A stretch of 64,000 bases of DNA from Chloroflexota bacterium (GCA_021414245.1 JAIOOU010000003.1:620001-684000); one strand, 5' to 3'; counted from the stretch's first letter, positions 17,682 to 25,323 are shown. Notes: generated by a model from the letters alone, not told the origin. Numbers and translations: made by a program.

Positions 17682-17753
17682 TTAAGGTTTCACCATTATA
17701 CACCAATTCTTAACGAACGTTTTCAATCAAAGGTACTATTTCATTAAGGTTTT
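17682..17753 (-). promoter_or_regulatory. Promoter region of the regulator gene with TTAAGGTTT repeats
   Basis: TTAAGGTTT occurs at 17682-17690 and again at 17744-17752, with TTAACG at 17710 between. A minus-strand TATAAT at 17700-17695 would be the -10 box for the regulator gene, placing one repeat at the transcription start. The repeats could be autoregulatory binding sites; no -35 box fits at 17 bp. Confidence 0.35.
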
Positions 17754-17799
17754 GGAAATCGCGGATCGTTCCCGAGTGGAAACAGGTTCCAAATTCGCC

Positions 17800-17829
17800 T
17801 TGACTTTTTAATGTTTATCGTGGTAATAT
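17800..17829 (+). promoter_or_regulatory. Promoter of the initiator tRNA gene
   Basis: TTGACT (17800-17805) and TAATAT (17824-17829) are 18 bases apart, ending 14 bases before the mature tRNA 5' end. Confidence 0.7.
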
Positions 17830-17843
17830 CTTCGTCCATTCGA

Positions 17844-17915
17844 TGCGGGGTGGAGCAGTGGCAGCTCGTCGGGCTCATAACCCGAAGGTCACAGGTTCAA
17901 GTCCTGTCCCCGCTA
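17844..17915 (+). tRNA. Initiator tRNA-fMet (CAT)
   Basis: The cloverleaf folds fully: acceptor 17844-17850/17908-17914, D arm GAGC/GCTC, anticodon arm TCGGG-CTCATAA-CCCGA and T arm ACAGG-TTCAAGT-CCTGT. Three consecutive G:C pairs close the anticodon stem and position 1:72 is unpaired, which marks the initiator. The mismatch here is U1:U72 rather than the common C1:A72. The CCA end is not encoded. Confidence 0.95.
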
Positions 17916-17918
17916 CTA

Positions 17919-17952
17919 AAAAAGAGAGACCGGTTTGGTCTCTCTTTTGTTT
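17919..17952 (+). terminator. Terminator after tRNA-fMet (bidirectional)
   Basis: AAAAGAGAGACC pairs with GGTCTCTCTTTT around a short GGTTT loop, followed by GTTTTAA. It lies between the tRNA and the end of the convergent gene at 17965 and could serve both. Confidence 0.85.
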
Positions 17953-17964
17953 TAATTTATACTG

Positions 17965-18747
17965 CTACCAGACACAATCCGGGGCTGTGTTGATGCCGGC
18001 TGTTTTTCCAACCCGCTTGTACATGGTTACATTGGTAAATGGTTCACCAAGAATGCCGTCGTGTATGGCCCACGATCGTTTGCGGATGGCGTTGGCGGCT
18101 TCCGGCTGGCGAAAGGGATTCGATCCATTCAGCTGGGACATCAGATCGCCGCCGGCTTGAAAGCCTTGATGAATGCTATCCATCAATCGTTTTCCCACCT
18201 GGTAGGAGAAACCGTAACGTTCGAAGATGACCGCGTTGTGATAATACAGGGGCTCGACAAAATAGATGTCATGACCGAGGGAGGTGACGAACGCTTCGAA
18301 CGCTTCAATGGCGTGACCCAATAGTCTCAGTCCGCGTCGCACCTGACCGGGAGCCAGCCCCGCCGAAAGGGCATTCGTTTCCGCGGTAATATTGCGTTGC
18401 AGGGTCCCGAATTTGGTGGGGGTGCCGTCTGGCATCTTATCGACATCGTGGCGGGGGGAATCCGGGTCATTTAAAATATACAGCAGGATGTGGATCTGCC
18501 CGTTCATGGTGTCAGTGATATGGGCATACATGATGGGATCTGGAAAATCCACCTGGTGATACAGACGCATTTCAACGTCAGTGGAACCCGTTGCAAATCG
18601 GAACTGCAGCAGGTTGTAGCCTGCTGCTGATGTCAGCGGCGGCATATGATATTTTTCCAGCAGGGAGGCGGGGATATAACGTGAATAGATCGCACGTTTT
18701 TCGGATTCAGAAAGCAGGTTAATTCCACCGATGGTCGAGGGAGGCAT
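17965..18747 (-). CDS. Conserved hypothetical protein downstream of smpB
   Basis: This 260-residue soluble protein is not one I can name. It has no signal peptide or membrane segment. Visible features are an N-terminal SRYIPASLLEKYHMPPL, a central strand-rich stretch with DVEMRLYHQVDFPDPIMYAHITDT, and a C-terminal part (FERYGFSYQVGKRLMDSIHQGF, NPFRQPEAANAIRKRSWAIHDGI) faintly like an acetyltransferase end. It starts 14 bases after the smpB stop, so the two are probably cotranscribed. Confidence 0.6.
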   Translation of the reverse strand: MPPSTIGGINLLSESEKRAIYSRYIPASLLEKYHMPPLTSAAGYNLLQFRFATGSTDVEMRLYHQVDFPDPIMYAHITDTMNGQIHILLYILNDPDSPRHDVDKMPDGTPTKFGTLQRNITAETNALSAGLAPGQVRRGLRLLGHAIEAFEAFVTSLGHDIYFVEPLYYHNAVIFERYGFSYQVGKRLMDSIHQGFQAGGDLMSQLNGSNPFRQPEAANAIRKRSWAIHDGILGEPFTNVTMYKRVGKTAGINTAPDCVW

Positions 18748-18761
18748 CTTGTTTCCTTTAT

Positions 18762-19223
18762 CTATCTCACCCGGGTCGCGCGTTCGTTGCTGCGGGCCTC
18801 ATCGCGCTTGGCGATGGTGGCGCGTTTATCGTAGGCCTTTTTGCCCTTTGCCAGGGCAATCTCGATCTTGGCCCGCCCATTCTTTAGGTAAACCCGGGTT
18901 GGAACCACCGTGTTGCCCTTGATGCGAATGTTATTCCACAGTTCGCGGATCTGCTTCTTGTGCAGGAGCAGGCGGCGTTTTCGCCGGGGCTCGTGATTGA
19001 AATGGGTGCCGGCCTGTTCATAAGGGGCGATGTGCGCCTCCAGGAGCCAGGCTTCCTCTTCATTGGGAATATCCACATAGGATTCCTGGATGCTGATCTG
19101 TCCGGCGCGAATCGACTTGATCTCCGATCCCTGCAGAACCATTCCTGCTTCGAATTTGTCCATCAGAAAGTATTCAAAGCCGGCTTTGCGGTTGGTGGCG
19201 ATTACTTTAATGTCATCTGTCAC
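18762..19223 (-). CDS. smpB: SsrA-binding protein SmpB
   Basis: The 153-residue protein is the length of SmpB, which binds tmRNA and delivers it to stalled ribosomes (trans-translation). Diagnostic blocks are ATNRKAGFEYFLMDKFEAGMVLQGSEIKSIR, the HFNHEPRRKRRLLLHKKQI RNA-binding region, VPTRVYLKNGRAKIEIALAKGKKAYDKR and the basic tail that inserts in the decoding centre. It lies 35 bases downstream of an MFS gene on the same strand. The tmRNA gene is not in this window. Confidence 0.97.
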   Translation of the reverse strand: MTDDIKVIATNRKAGFEYFLMDKFEAGMVLQGSEIKSIRAGQISIQESYVDIPNEEEAWLLEAHIAPYEQAGTHFNHEPRRKRRLLLHKKQIRELWNNIRIKGNTVVPTRVYLKNGRAKIEIALAKGKKAYDKRATIAKRDEARSNERATRVR

Positions 19224-19258
19224 AAGTTGATTTTAGCATACCTGTTGGGTTTTGAACC

Positions 19259-20512
19259 CTATCCCCACTTCAGGATGGCAATCCCGGCCAGAATGCGCAG
19301 GATGCCGAAAATGATCAAGGCATTGACCAGTCCGATCACATCCGCAATGGCGGGACCAGCCAGGGAGCTGCCCAGGATGGCGATGTTAAGCATGATGCTG
19401 TACCAGGCGAGATGGGAGGGACGGTCATCGGGCGGGATGTTTTCGAGCATGTAATTGATGTAGGCCCCGTTGACCATGGCAAAGAGGAACCCGCCGAGAA
19501 AGGAGAGTACATAGAATTGCCAGACGTTATGCGCAGCCGCAAGCATGAAGGGGTAAAGCGACATGCCCGCCACGCCCCAGCCTGTGACTTTCCTGTTTCC
19601 ATAGCGGTGGGCCGTCCGCCTGAATTGAGTGGAGCCGATCAGCACAGTCAAATAATACAAGGCCGTTCCGATGCCGAGGTTGTTGTCGTTCAGGTTTAAA
19701 ACACGCACATTGTAGAGCGGATAGATCGGGGCCGATAAATAATGCGACAGGTGGAAAAAGAATAAAGCCAGGAGAACGTTTCGAAAAGGAGTGCTCCAAA
19801 TGTCCAGCCGCAGTGCGGATTTTTTGCCGGGAGGAGAGTCTACCTGGTTTTCGGGAGCAGCTGTCGGCGGGGATGGAAGCGCTAGGATTTCCTCCTGCAA
19901 GGGTTTGACGTGATAGATGTGATAACTGCTCATCGCCGCGCCAAAGGCTCCGATCGCAAAGATGACCTGGTATCCGGGTTCGAAGGGCATGGCCTTCAAG
20001 ATGGCGCCAGCGATCAGAGAGGTCAGCATATAGGTGATCGCAAAGGTGATGTTGCGTGTGCCGGCCACCTGCGCCCGGAATCGGTCGGGGACTGCTTCCG
20101 CAAAGAGGGCATTGAAACCAACGCCCAGCGGGGTAAGCGGAATGGCCATCAGGAAGGCCAGAATGATCAAAGCCCAGATCTGACCCTGGGCATCGAAAAG
20201 CCAGGGCAGGGGAATCCAGAAAAAATAGCCGATTCGAAAGACAACCGAAGACCAGAAAACCGCCCGGCCGGTGTGGCGGCTTTCGATCCAGCGCCCGGCT
20301 GGAATGGCTAGGAACAGGTTGACGACAGCAGCCATGGCAGCCAGCAGGCCGATCTGCAGGCCTGTGGCTCCCAGGCGCGTGGCGTATACGTTGAGAAAGT
20401 TGACCGCCGTGCCGCTCAACACCCCGAACCAGGCGATATCGAAATACAGGTGAGAAAAATTGGAGCGGTATTGCTCGGGGACGTCTGCATGACGGAATAG
20501 ATTGAAACACAT
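19259..20512 (-). CDS. Major facilitator superfamily transporter
   Basis: The 417-residue protein has 11-12 transmembrane segments, beginning at FDIAWFGVLSGTAVNFLNVYATRLGATGLQIGLLAA. An MFS motif A-like loop (AGRWIESRHTGRAVFW, about 72-87) follows helix 2 and a long cytoplasmic loop (about 190-220, PSPPTAAPENQVDSPPGKK) splits the two halves. It heads the minus-strand cluster with smpB. Substrate unknown; the family is related to set-type efflux carriers. Confidence 0.82.
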   Translation of the reverse strand: MCFNLFRHADVPEQYRSNFSHLYFDIAWFGVLSGTAVNFLNVYATRLGATGLQIGLLAAMAAVVNLFLAIPAGRWIESRHTGRAVFWSSVVFRIGYFFWIPLPWLFDAQGQIWALIILAFLMAIPLTPLGVGFNALFAEAVPDRFRAQVAGTRNITFAITYMLTSLIAGAILKAMPFEPGYQVIFAIGAFGAAMSSYHIYHVKPLQEEILALPSPPTAAPENQVDSPPGKKSALRLDIWSTPFRNVLLALFFFHLSHYLSAPIYPLYNVRVLNLNDNNLGIGTALYYLTVLIGSTQFRRTAHRYGNRKVTGWGVAGMSLYPFMLAAAHNVWQFYVLSFLGGFLFAMVNGAYINYMLENIPPDDRPSHLAWYSIMLNIAILGSSLAGPAIADVIGLVNALIIFGILRILAGIAILKWG

Positions 20513-20650
20513 AGAAGATGATTATATCTATGATTTAATGCTTTGGATTTGTACTTGAATCCTGCAGATCGGCTGTTTTTTAGCTGTATTTTGGCGCCTG
20601 CCCCTGGACTGATCCCCAGGCTGTTCCATCCAGCACAGATGGGCAGGATC

Positions 20651-21106
20651 TTAGCCTGTCAGAACGCGGTCAATGGTTTCGTGTATCGGTTCTGGCCCGG
20701 CTTCACCGAAGATTTCAAAATCTGTAATAATTTCGGCTGTAGCCCGGACCGTGGCAGCCACCGAGCAATATTTCTCTTCGGATAAATGAATGGCTTGCGC
20801 CACGGCTTTTTCTGTCAGGTTCTTCCCGCCGATTTTGTAGTGTAGATATATTTTCCGAAATGTCCAGGGCGGATCTTGATCCTGCTCACCGCTTGAACTG
20901 ATCTCGAGGCATGTCAGGTCCATGCGTTTCTTGTTCAGGATTTCGACCACATCCACTGCCGAGCAGGATGCCACGGCCAGCAGTAATAAGTCGGATGGTT
21001 TGATTCCGACTCCTTCGTCGGGGGTTGAGAGGACAACCGAGTGACGGGTCGAATCGATGCCGATAAATTGTTTTCCTTGAATCCATTTTACTGTTGCTGT
21101 ACTCAT
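20651..21106 (-). CDS. OsmC/Ohr-family peroxidase-like protein
   Basis: The 151-residue protein matches OsmC/YhfA: KWIQGKQFIGIDSTRHSVVLSTP at the N-terminus, the first redox Cys in LLLLAVASCSAVDVVEIL (residue about 49) and a YCSVAATVRATAEI segment with the second Cys near 116. These proteins reduce organic hydroperoxides with a Cys pair. It is divergent from a CxxC-type AhpD-like gene. No TGTAAC promoter was found in its upstream region, unlike the other redox genes nearby. Confidence 0.88.
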   Translation of the reverse strand: MSTATVKWIQGKQFIGIDSTRHSVVLSTPDEGVGIKPSDLLLLAVASCSAVDVVEILNKKRMDLTCLEISSSGEQDQDPPWTFRKIYLHYKIGGKNLTEKAVAQAIHLSEEKYCSVAATVRATAEIITDFEIFGEAGPEPIHETIDRVLTG

Positions 21107-21261
21107 ACGGCTCCTTGGTGTCTTTGATATTAAATCAGTGGATTTTGTTGATCAGGTCGTACCTTTTATTGCGATCAAAACCATGACGATCGCTGCGGCC
21201 TCAAAGTCATTTTCGCAAATCAAGGAGTAGGTATACAATTCCTGACATTGGAGAAAAAAAC

Positions 21262-21807
21262 ATGGACGCTTTCATTCAGCCGCCACAAAAAATTTCAATC
21301 GTGCTCCGATTTGGCATCTGGATTTCGGAGAAGATAACGGGGCGCAGGCTGCTCCCGGCCCGGATTCTGGCCTGGTATCCAAAAGCAGCAGTCGGATCCG
21401 GCATTCTCGAATCCCTTGTGGCCCATCATGATGGAGGCTTGAATGAACGCATGCTTAAATTGGTGCGCATCACGGCTTCATTTTCGGCAGCTTGTGCATT
21501 TTGCATCGATATGAATTCCCACGAACACGAGGCGTTGGATATCGGTGCCGAGGAAATTTCAGCTCTGCGTGGGCAACTGGAACTCGGACGTGTAGCCACG
21601 TTTTCCGCCCGGGAAAGGCTTGCCATACGGTATGCACAATTGATTTCGCAGACTCCGCTTATGTTCGACCCAGATTTCATCGAACAGATCAAAGCCAATT
21701 TCGATGAACGCGAGATGGTCATCCTCGCTTCCACAGCCGCCCAGGTTAATTACTGGGCGCGCCTCATCCAGGCTCTGGGGATTCCGCCTGCGGGATTTTC
21801 TGATTAA
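21262..21807 (+). CDS. Carboxymuconolactone decarboxylase / AhpD-like protein
   Basis: The 181-residue helical protein has the AhpD-type active site: KLVRITASFSAACAFCIDMNSHEHEAL, with CAFC (CxxC) and the following His. Family members are alkylhydroperoxidases or disulfide reductases. The helical core RERLAIRYAQLISQTPLMFDPDFIEQIK is typical. A GGAGAA site precedes the ATG. Its position between an OsmC gene and a thioredoxin operon supports a redox role. Confidence 0.88.
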   Translation: MDAFIQPPQKISIVLRFGIWISEKITGRRLLPARILAWYPKAAVGSGILESLVAHHDGGLNERMLKLVRITASFSAACAFCIDMNSHEHEALDIGAEEISALRGQLELGRVATFSARERLAIRYAQLISQTPLMFDPDFIEQIKANFDEREMVILASTAAQVNYWARLIQALGIPPAGFSD

Positions 21808-21810
21808 TGC

Positions 21811-22329
21811 TTAAGCCTGGCGGATCAACTTTTTAAATTGACTTGTCAAAGCCCGCCAGATGGGGCAGCGGTCATAAACGGCGCTAAAGATTAGAATGCC
21901 GCCCAGGGCGGTTGGTAGCCAGCTTGATTGGTTCGCCCACCCAAGGGCTGCAATGGCAATGCCAGCTCCCACGCGGAGAAAACGGGCGCTGGTCGAAGGC
22001 TCTAATCGGCCAGGCATGTCTCCGACAGCCACACTCTCAAATAAATTTCGCAACTCGCCGGCGGGTCTTGCCCCCACCTGGCGCAATGCCTCTTTTCCGC
22101 CACGGTAAACGATCAGGGTTGGGATACCCGACACCCCAAGTCTGTGCATCAACTCCCGATTTTCATCGGCGTTGATCTGCCACAGGTCCACGCGACCGGA
22201 AAATTCCAGCGCAAGTTCCTCCAGGATGGGTTTTACCCTTTTACACGGTCCGCACCAGGGTGCCCACATATCCACAATGATCGGTCGGGGATTGTCTTTG
22301 AGTCTTTTTAAAAACGCTTGAGAGTCCAT
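21811..22329 (-). CDS. Thioredoxin fused to a DUF2892-like membrane domain
   Basis: Residues 1-105 are a thioredoxin with WCGPC (Cys26, Cys29) and the cis-Pro loop SGIPTL. Residues about 118-165 form a hydrophobic hairpin (LRVGAGIAIAALGWANQSS ... GGILIFSAVYDRCPIWRAL) with the DxCPxxxA pattern of DUF2892 (YgaP-type) membrane modules. The fusion would tether thioredoxin to the membrane. It lies 54 bases after a stand-alone DUF2892 gene on the same strand, with a weak hairpin between. It ends 3 bases from the convergent AhpD-like gene. Confidence 0.87.
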   Translation of the reverse strand: MDSQAFLKRLKDNPRPIIVDMWAPWCGPCKRVKPILEELALEFSGRVDLWQINADENRELMHRLGVSGIPTLIVYRGGKEALRQVGARPAGELRNLFESVAVGDMPGRLEPSTSARFLRVGAGIAIAALGWANQSSWLPTALGGILIFSAVYDRCPIWRALTSQFKKLIRQA

Positions 22330-22338
22330 AATATAAAC

Positions 22339-22364
22339 AGGGCACGATCGTTCAACCGTGCCCT
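22339..22364 (-). terminator. Weak hairpin between DUF2892 and thioredoxin genes
   Basis: AGGGCACG (22339-22346) pairs with CGTGCCCT (22357-22364) around a 10-base loop. On the minus strand it is followed by GTTTATAT, a poor U-run, so it may only reduce read-through into the thioredoxin gene. Confidence 0.4.
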
Positions 22365-22383
22365 TGCTCCTTGCGAAAATGAT

Positions 22384-22584
22384 CTAACGCTTGAGGGTGC
22401 TGAACTTGAACAGTGCGTAAAGCGGGCAGAAACCTGCAGCGCTTGTCAGCAACAGGACCACGCCAAGTATGTTGGCGACAATGGCGGTGGTGCCGCCCAG
22501 TACGCCGCCCAGACCAAGAAAAAGCAGCGCGATACCGGCAACAGCGCGGATGATCCGGTCAGTGGTTGATTCGTTCGATTTCAT
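22384..22584 (-). CDS. DUF2892 (YgaP-like) small membrane protein
   Basis: The 66-residue protein begins DRIIRAVAGIALLFLGL and ends TSAAGFCPLYALFKFST, the DUF2892 two-helix module (xCPlYxlfg) found in the membrane part of rhodanese YgaP. It is preceded on its strand by one of the four shared TGTAAC-type promoters (22657-22632) and followed by the thioredoxin-DUF2892 fusion. Confidence 0.87.
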   Translation of the reverse strand: MKSNESTTDRIIRAVAGIALLFLGLGGVLGGTTAIVANILGVVLLLTSAAGFCPLYALFKFSTLKR

Positions 22585-22895
22585 TTGAGCCTCCTATGGC
22601 ACATGAAAAATAAAAGATTATCACTTATTTTGATGACGATGTCCCGAAAAAGTTACATCGCAGATTGGATAATTTGGATTTGATTCCGCGATTTCCCGTT
22701 CCTCCCGGATATTTAAAGTGAACTTTGTCCGGATAAACAGATTCGGCTACAGGCCGCATTTTTTGCTGTGCCTCCGCCATGGGCTGGCTGATCCGGCCCA
22801 GCCCACCCTTCTTTACCAAATCATTACAGAACTTTTTAATCACGCTTACAAAGAAAAACTACTCTTGAGGCATCAAATTGCCTGGAGGTTTTTTT
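22585..22895. other. Intergenic region between divergent redox operons
   Basis: These 311 bases hold no convincing gene. They contain the minus-strand ECF-type promoter (22632-22657) for the DUF2892/thioredoxin operon and the untranslated leader of the plus-strand ferredoxin-like gene, which has a good GGAGG site at 22884-22888. A 72-codon minus-strand frame here lacks protein-like composition and covers the promoter. Confidence 0.6.
22632..22657 (-). promoter_or_regulatory. ECF-type promoter, DUF2892/thioredoxin operon
   Basis: On the minus strand TGTAACTTT begins at 22657 and TCATC ends at 22632, with 15 bases between the TGTAAC and TCATC boxes. Three other redox promoters in this window have the same geometry and the identical TGTAACTTT. 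The -10-like box ends 47 bases before the DUF2892 start. Confidence 0.6.
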
Positions 22896-23750
22896 ATGTT
22901 CACTGTATTTGGAAAAAGGATACGATTGTTTCGTCCACGAAGCATTTGGGTGCGCAGAGTCGTTCAATGGGTTTTCTTTTTGTTGATCGCCTTCATCTCG
23001 GTCAACCACACGCTTGCAGAAAGCGGCGCTGGAATACCCGTCCTGTCCAGTGCGTCATTGCATGCGGTCTGTCCATTTGGGGGCGTGGAGACCCTCTATA
23101 CATTTGCGGCCGACGGCTTGCTTGTCAGGAAAATCCATGACTCTTCCCTGGTCCTGGCCGGCATCGTCCTCCTTCTGTCTATTTTGTTTGGTCCGGTATT
23201 TTGCGGATGGGTTTGCCCGCTTGGGACCGTTCAGGAATGGGCCGGGAAGTTAGGAAAAAGATTATTCAAGCGGCGTTACAACCACTTTGTCCCCGCGCGT
23301 ATCGACCCGGTTCTGCGCTATGTCCGCTATGGTGTTTTGGTTTGGGTTCTGTATATCACGGCCATGAGCGGCACTCTCATCTTTGAATCCTACGACCCGT
23401 ATTTTGCCCTCTTCAACTTCTGGAGCACGGAGGTGGCCTGGAGTGCCCTGGCTATTCTTGGTGCCACGCTTTTGCTCTCGGTCTTTGTTGAACGGCCCTG
23501 GTGCAAGTATGCCTGTCCCTATGGCGCCTTCCTGGGCATTACCAATTTGTTTCGCGTTTTCTCCATCAAGCGTGCAGAGTCCACCTGTAAAGCGGATGGG
23601 GCCTGTTCGATCATGTGCCCGATGAATATTCCAGTGGATGCTGTCAAGGTTGTCCGAGATCATCAATGTATCTCCTGTCTGGAGTGTACTTCTGAGGCGA
23701 TCTGCCCGGTTGCTAAAACCGTTGTGTTCAGTACGGGAGGTGTGAAATGA
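22896..23750 (+). CDS. NapH/CcoG-type membrane polyferredoxin (4Fe-4S binding)
   Basis: The 284-residue membrane protein starts at ATG 22896, set by GGAGG; an in-frame TTG at 22878 is weaker. It has about five transmembrane helices. NapH-like cysteine motifs are FCGWVCPLGTVQEW and WCKYACPYGAFLG at helix ends, followed by a C-terminal soluble part with two 4Fe-4S-type clusters (CKADGACSIMCPMN and CISCLECTSEAICPVAK). Such proteins pass electrons from quinol to periplasmic partners. It overlaps the next gene by 4 bases (ATGA), so that partner is probably cotranslated. Confidence 0.9.
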   Translation: MFTVFGKRIRLFRPRSIWVRRVVQWVFFLLIAFISVNHTLAESGAGIPVLSSASLHAVCPFGGVETLYTFAADGLLVRKIHDSSLVLAGIVLLLSILFGPVFCGWVCPLGTVQEWAGKLGKRLFKRRYNHFVPARIDPVLRYVRYGVLVWVLYITAMSGTLIFESYDPYFALFNFWSTEVAWSALAILGATLLLSVFVERPWCKYACPYGAFLGITNLFRVFSIKRAESTCKADGACSIMCPMNIPVDAVKVVRDHQCISCLECTSEAICPVAKTVVFSTGGVK

Positions 23751-24499
23751 CGCTGACTTCGAAACCTCTGGCACTGATCGTGCTGGTGATGCTGTTGGGC
23801 GGAATTGCCTTCTCGTCCAGTATGGGTTGGTGGACAACCGAATCCAGCAAACAACCTGCCACCTTTGAGGAAGGTGAATTTGCAGGGCAGGCAAATCCTG
23901 CTGATATTCGCGGCTCTTACACTTTTGGAGATATTGCCGGTTCATTTGCTGTCACTCCTGAAGTATTGGCGCAAGCATTTGGCGTCACAGGGGAGGATTC
24001 CTCCGCATTTGCGATCAAGGAATTGGAAGCGATTTATCTTGAGAGCGGATATGAAATTGGCACAGCCTCTGTTCGGTTATTTGTCGCCTATTACACAGGC
24101 TTGCCATTTGAAACAGCGGATCAGGATATTTACCTGCCGCGGTCCGCGACGGATATTTTGCTTTCGCTCGGAGATCTCACGCCAGAACAGATCGGGTACC
24201 TTGAAAAATACACGATTCCCACAGGCATAACAGCCGCCACTTTGGAACCTGCGGTCGGCTTATCCCCCTTGCCGGTTGACTCGTCTGCGCCCGCCAGCAC
24301 AGAATACAGTGTCAAGGGAAAAACCACCTTTGGGGAACTGCTCTCCTGGGGTGTGTCTTTGGAAATCATCGAAGGCATCATCGGCGCTCCTATGCCAGAC
24401 CCGGCGATGACCGTGAAGGATTTCGCATCTGCGGGCGGCCTGGATTTTGAAACACTCCGGCCCGCCCTGCAAATGGAGGTTGACAAGGTCAAACCCTAG
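23747..24499 (+). CDS. Exported protein with two related motifs, partner of the polyferredoxin
   Basis: This 250-residue protein has an N-terminal signal anchor (LALIVLVMLLGGIAFSSS). It contains two related motifs: IRGSYTFGDIAGSFAVTPEV near 53 and VKGKTTFGELLSWGVSLEII near 188, each followed by an FGV- or IGA-like turn and an acidic helix. I do not recognise a named domain; such modules recur beside 4Fe-4S membrane proteins in Chloroflexota, from memory. The ATGA overlap with the polyferredoxin gene implies a joint complex outside the membrane. No Cys or haem motif is present, so it is more likely structural or binding than electron-carrying. Confidence 0.6.
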   Translation: MTLTSKPLALIVLVMLLGGIAFSSSMGWWTTESSKQPATFEEGEFAGQANPADIRGSYTFGDIAGSFAVTPEVLAQAFGVTGEDSSAFAIKELEAIYLESGYEIGTASVRLFVAYYTGLPFETADQDIYLPRSATDILLSLGDLTPEQIGYLEKYTIPTGITAATLEPAVGLSPLPVDSSAPASTEYSVKGKTTFGELLSWGVSLEIIEGIIGAPMPDPAMTVKDFASAGGLDFETLRPALQMEVDKVKP

Positions 24500-24595
24500 G
24501 TCACGGTATGTGGGTTCTGTATGCATTCCGGTCAATTTGCCGGTTGGGGACAAGGCATTGCCTTCGTTTTAATCGGGAAGTTGCGCGCTAAATTT

Positions 24596-24621
24596 TGTAA
24601 CTTTTCTCTTCATTCTGCATC
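24596..24621 (+). promoter_or_regulatory. ECF-type promoter, rhodanese gene
   Basis: TGTAACTTT starts at 24596 and GCATC occupies 24617-24621, with 15 bases between TGTAAC and GCATC. GCATCCAA extends the match to the promoter at 26716. The box ends 39 bases before the rhodanese ATG. Confidence 0.65.
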
Positions 24622-24660
24622 CAACCCACTGGCATAAATCTGTTATTGGAGAGAAAATTA

Positions 24661-25014
24661 ATGAATCTACTGTCGTCTTTATTTGGCGCACCTTTGCAGT
24701 CGCTGACCGCCTCGGAGTTGGGCGAAAAACTCAAATCAGGTCAACCAATGCTCGTGTTGGATGTGCGCCAGCCCGAGGAATATGGGGATGGGCATATTGC
24801 CGGGTCAAAACTGATTCCCTTGGGCGAGTTGAGTAAACGCATGAATGAGTTGCCCAAGAATAGGGAGATCATATGTGTCTGCGCCTCGGGAAGCCGCAGT
24901 CAATCTGCAACACGACTTCTGGTCGGCCAGGGTTTTGATGCATCTAACATGGATGGCGGTATGTTCATGTGGCAACGCGCCAAATTGCCTGTCAAGAAGG
25001 GCGTTGACGCCTAG
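24661..25014 (+). CDS. Rhodanese-domain protein (single domain)
   Basis: The 117-residue cytoplasmic protein has the rhodanese fold: LVLDVRQPEEYGDGHIAGSKLIPLGEL and the active-site loop ICVCASGSRSQSA with a catalytic Cys that carries persulfide sulfur. GGAGAG before ATG 24661 sets the start; the upstream in-frame TTG is not needed. Preceded by an ECF-type promoter and followed by a strong hairpin. Likely role: sulfane sulfur transfer or thiol repair in the redox regulon. Confidence 0.9.
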   Translation: MNLLSSLFGAPLQSLTASELGEKLKSGQPMLVLDVRQPEEYGDGHIAGSKLIPLGELSKRMNELPKNREIICVCASGSRSQSATRLLVGQGFDASNMDGGMFMWQRAKLPVKKGVDA

Positions 25015-25041
25015 CACTTACTTTAGCCTGTGTAAAGAAAT

Positions 25042-25077
25042 AGCAAGCCTCCGCGAACTTGTTCGCGGAGGCTTGCT
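25042..25077 (+). terminator. Strong hairpin after the rhodanese gene
   Basis: AGCAAGCCTCCGCGAA pairs perfectly over 16 bp with TTCGCGGAGGCTTGCT around a CTTG loop. There is no T-run after it (TGACTA follows), so it may be an RNA-stabilising or factor-dependent 3' end. Confidence 0.6.
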
Positions 25078-25164
25078 TGACTAAAGACAACGAAAAACCT
25101 GACATCTGGGCCATTCTTCTTCGGGGAATGAGTGTGCATCCATTTGTGGCGGAAAAATCAACAG

Positions 25165-25205
25165 CCTGTTCTGCACGAATTCGTCCATCGGAACAGGTTT
25201 TTTTC
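25165..25205 (+). terminator. Second hairpin with T-run before the OsmC promoter
   Basis: CCTGTTC (25165-25171) pairs with GAACAGG (25191-25197), enclosing the self-complementary ACGAATTCGT, and is followed by seven T and TCTTTA. This is a plausible intrinsic terminator isolating the OsmC promoter from upstream transcripts. Confidence 0.6.
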
Positions 25206-25262
25206 TTTATTGAAAGCAAGGATTTGCTTTCGCCACTATGGTCTGTGGTTTCAATTATGGCC

Positions 25263-25288
25263 TGTAACTTTTTTGGAATTAGCGCATC
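25263..25288 (+). promoter_or_regulatory. ECF-type promoter, OsmC / sigma / anti-sigma unit
   Basis: TGTAACTTT starts at 25263 and GCATC lies at 25284-25288, with the same 15-base spacing as the other redox promoters. It ends 35 bases before the OsmC ATG. Because the ECF sigma gene begins 77 bases after the OsmC stop without a terminator, read-through would make the sigma autoregulated. Confidence 0.65.
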
Positions 25289-25323
25289 AAATATTTATCT
25301 AAATAACTCAGGAGCATAAAAAC

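Larger units (their letters stand above)
25015..25323. other. Intergenic region between rhodanese and OsmC genes
   Basis: These 309 bases contain two hairpins (25042-25077 and 25165-25205) and the ECF-type promoter at 25263-25288. An 86-codon frame across it is crossed by these signals and shows no protein family, so I regard the stretch as non-coding. Confidence 0.6.

Noticed and set aside
20513-20650. A hairpin CCTGG/CCAGG between OsmC and MFS genes as a terminator
   Set aside because: The stem is short and no T-run follows on either strand.
22625-22843. A 72-codon minus-strand frame in the redox intergenic region
   Set aside because: It overlaps the ECF promoter and the leader of the polyferredoxin gene, has no RBS and no recognisable fold.
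25059-25319. An 86-codon plus-strand frame before OsmC
   Set aside because: It crosses a terminator hairpin and the OsmC promoter and has unnatural composition.
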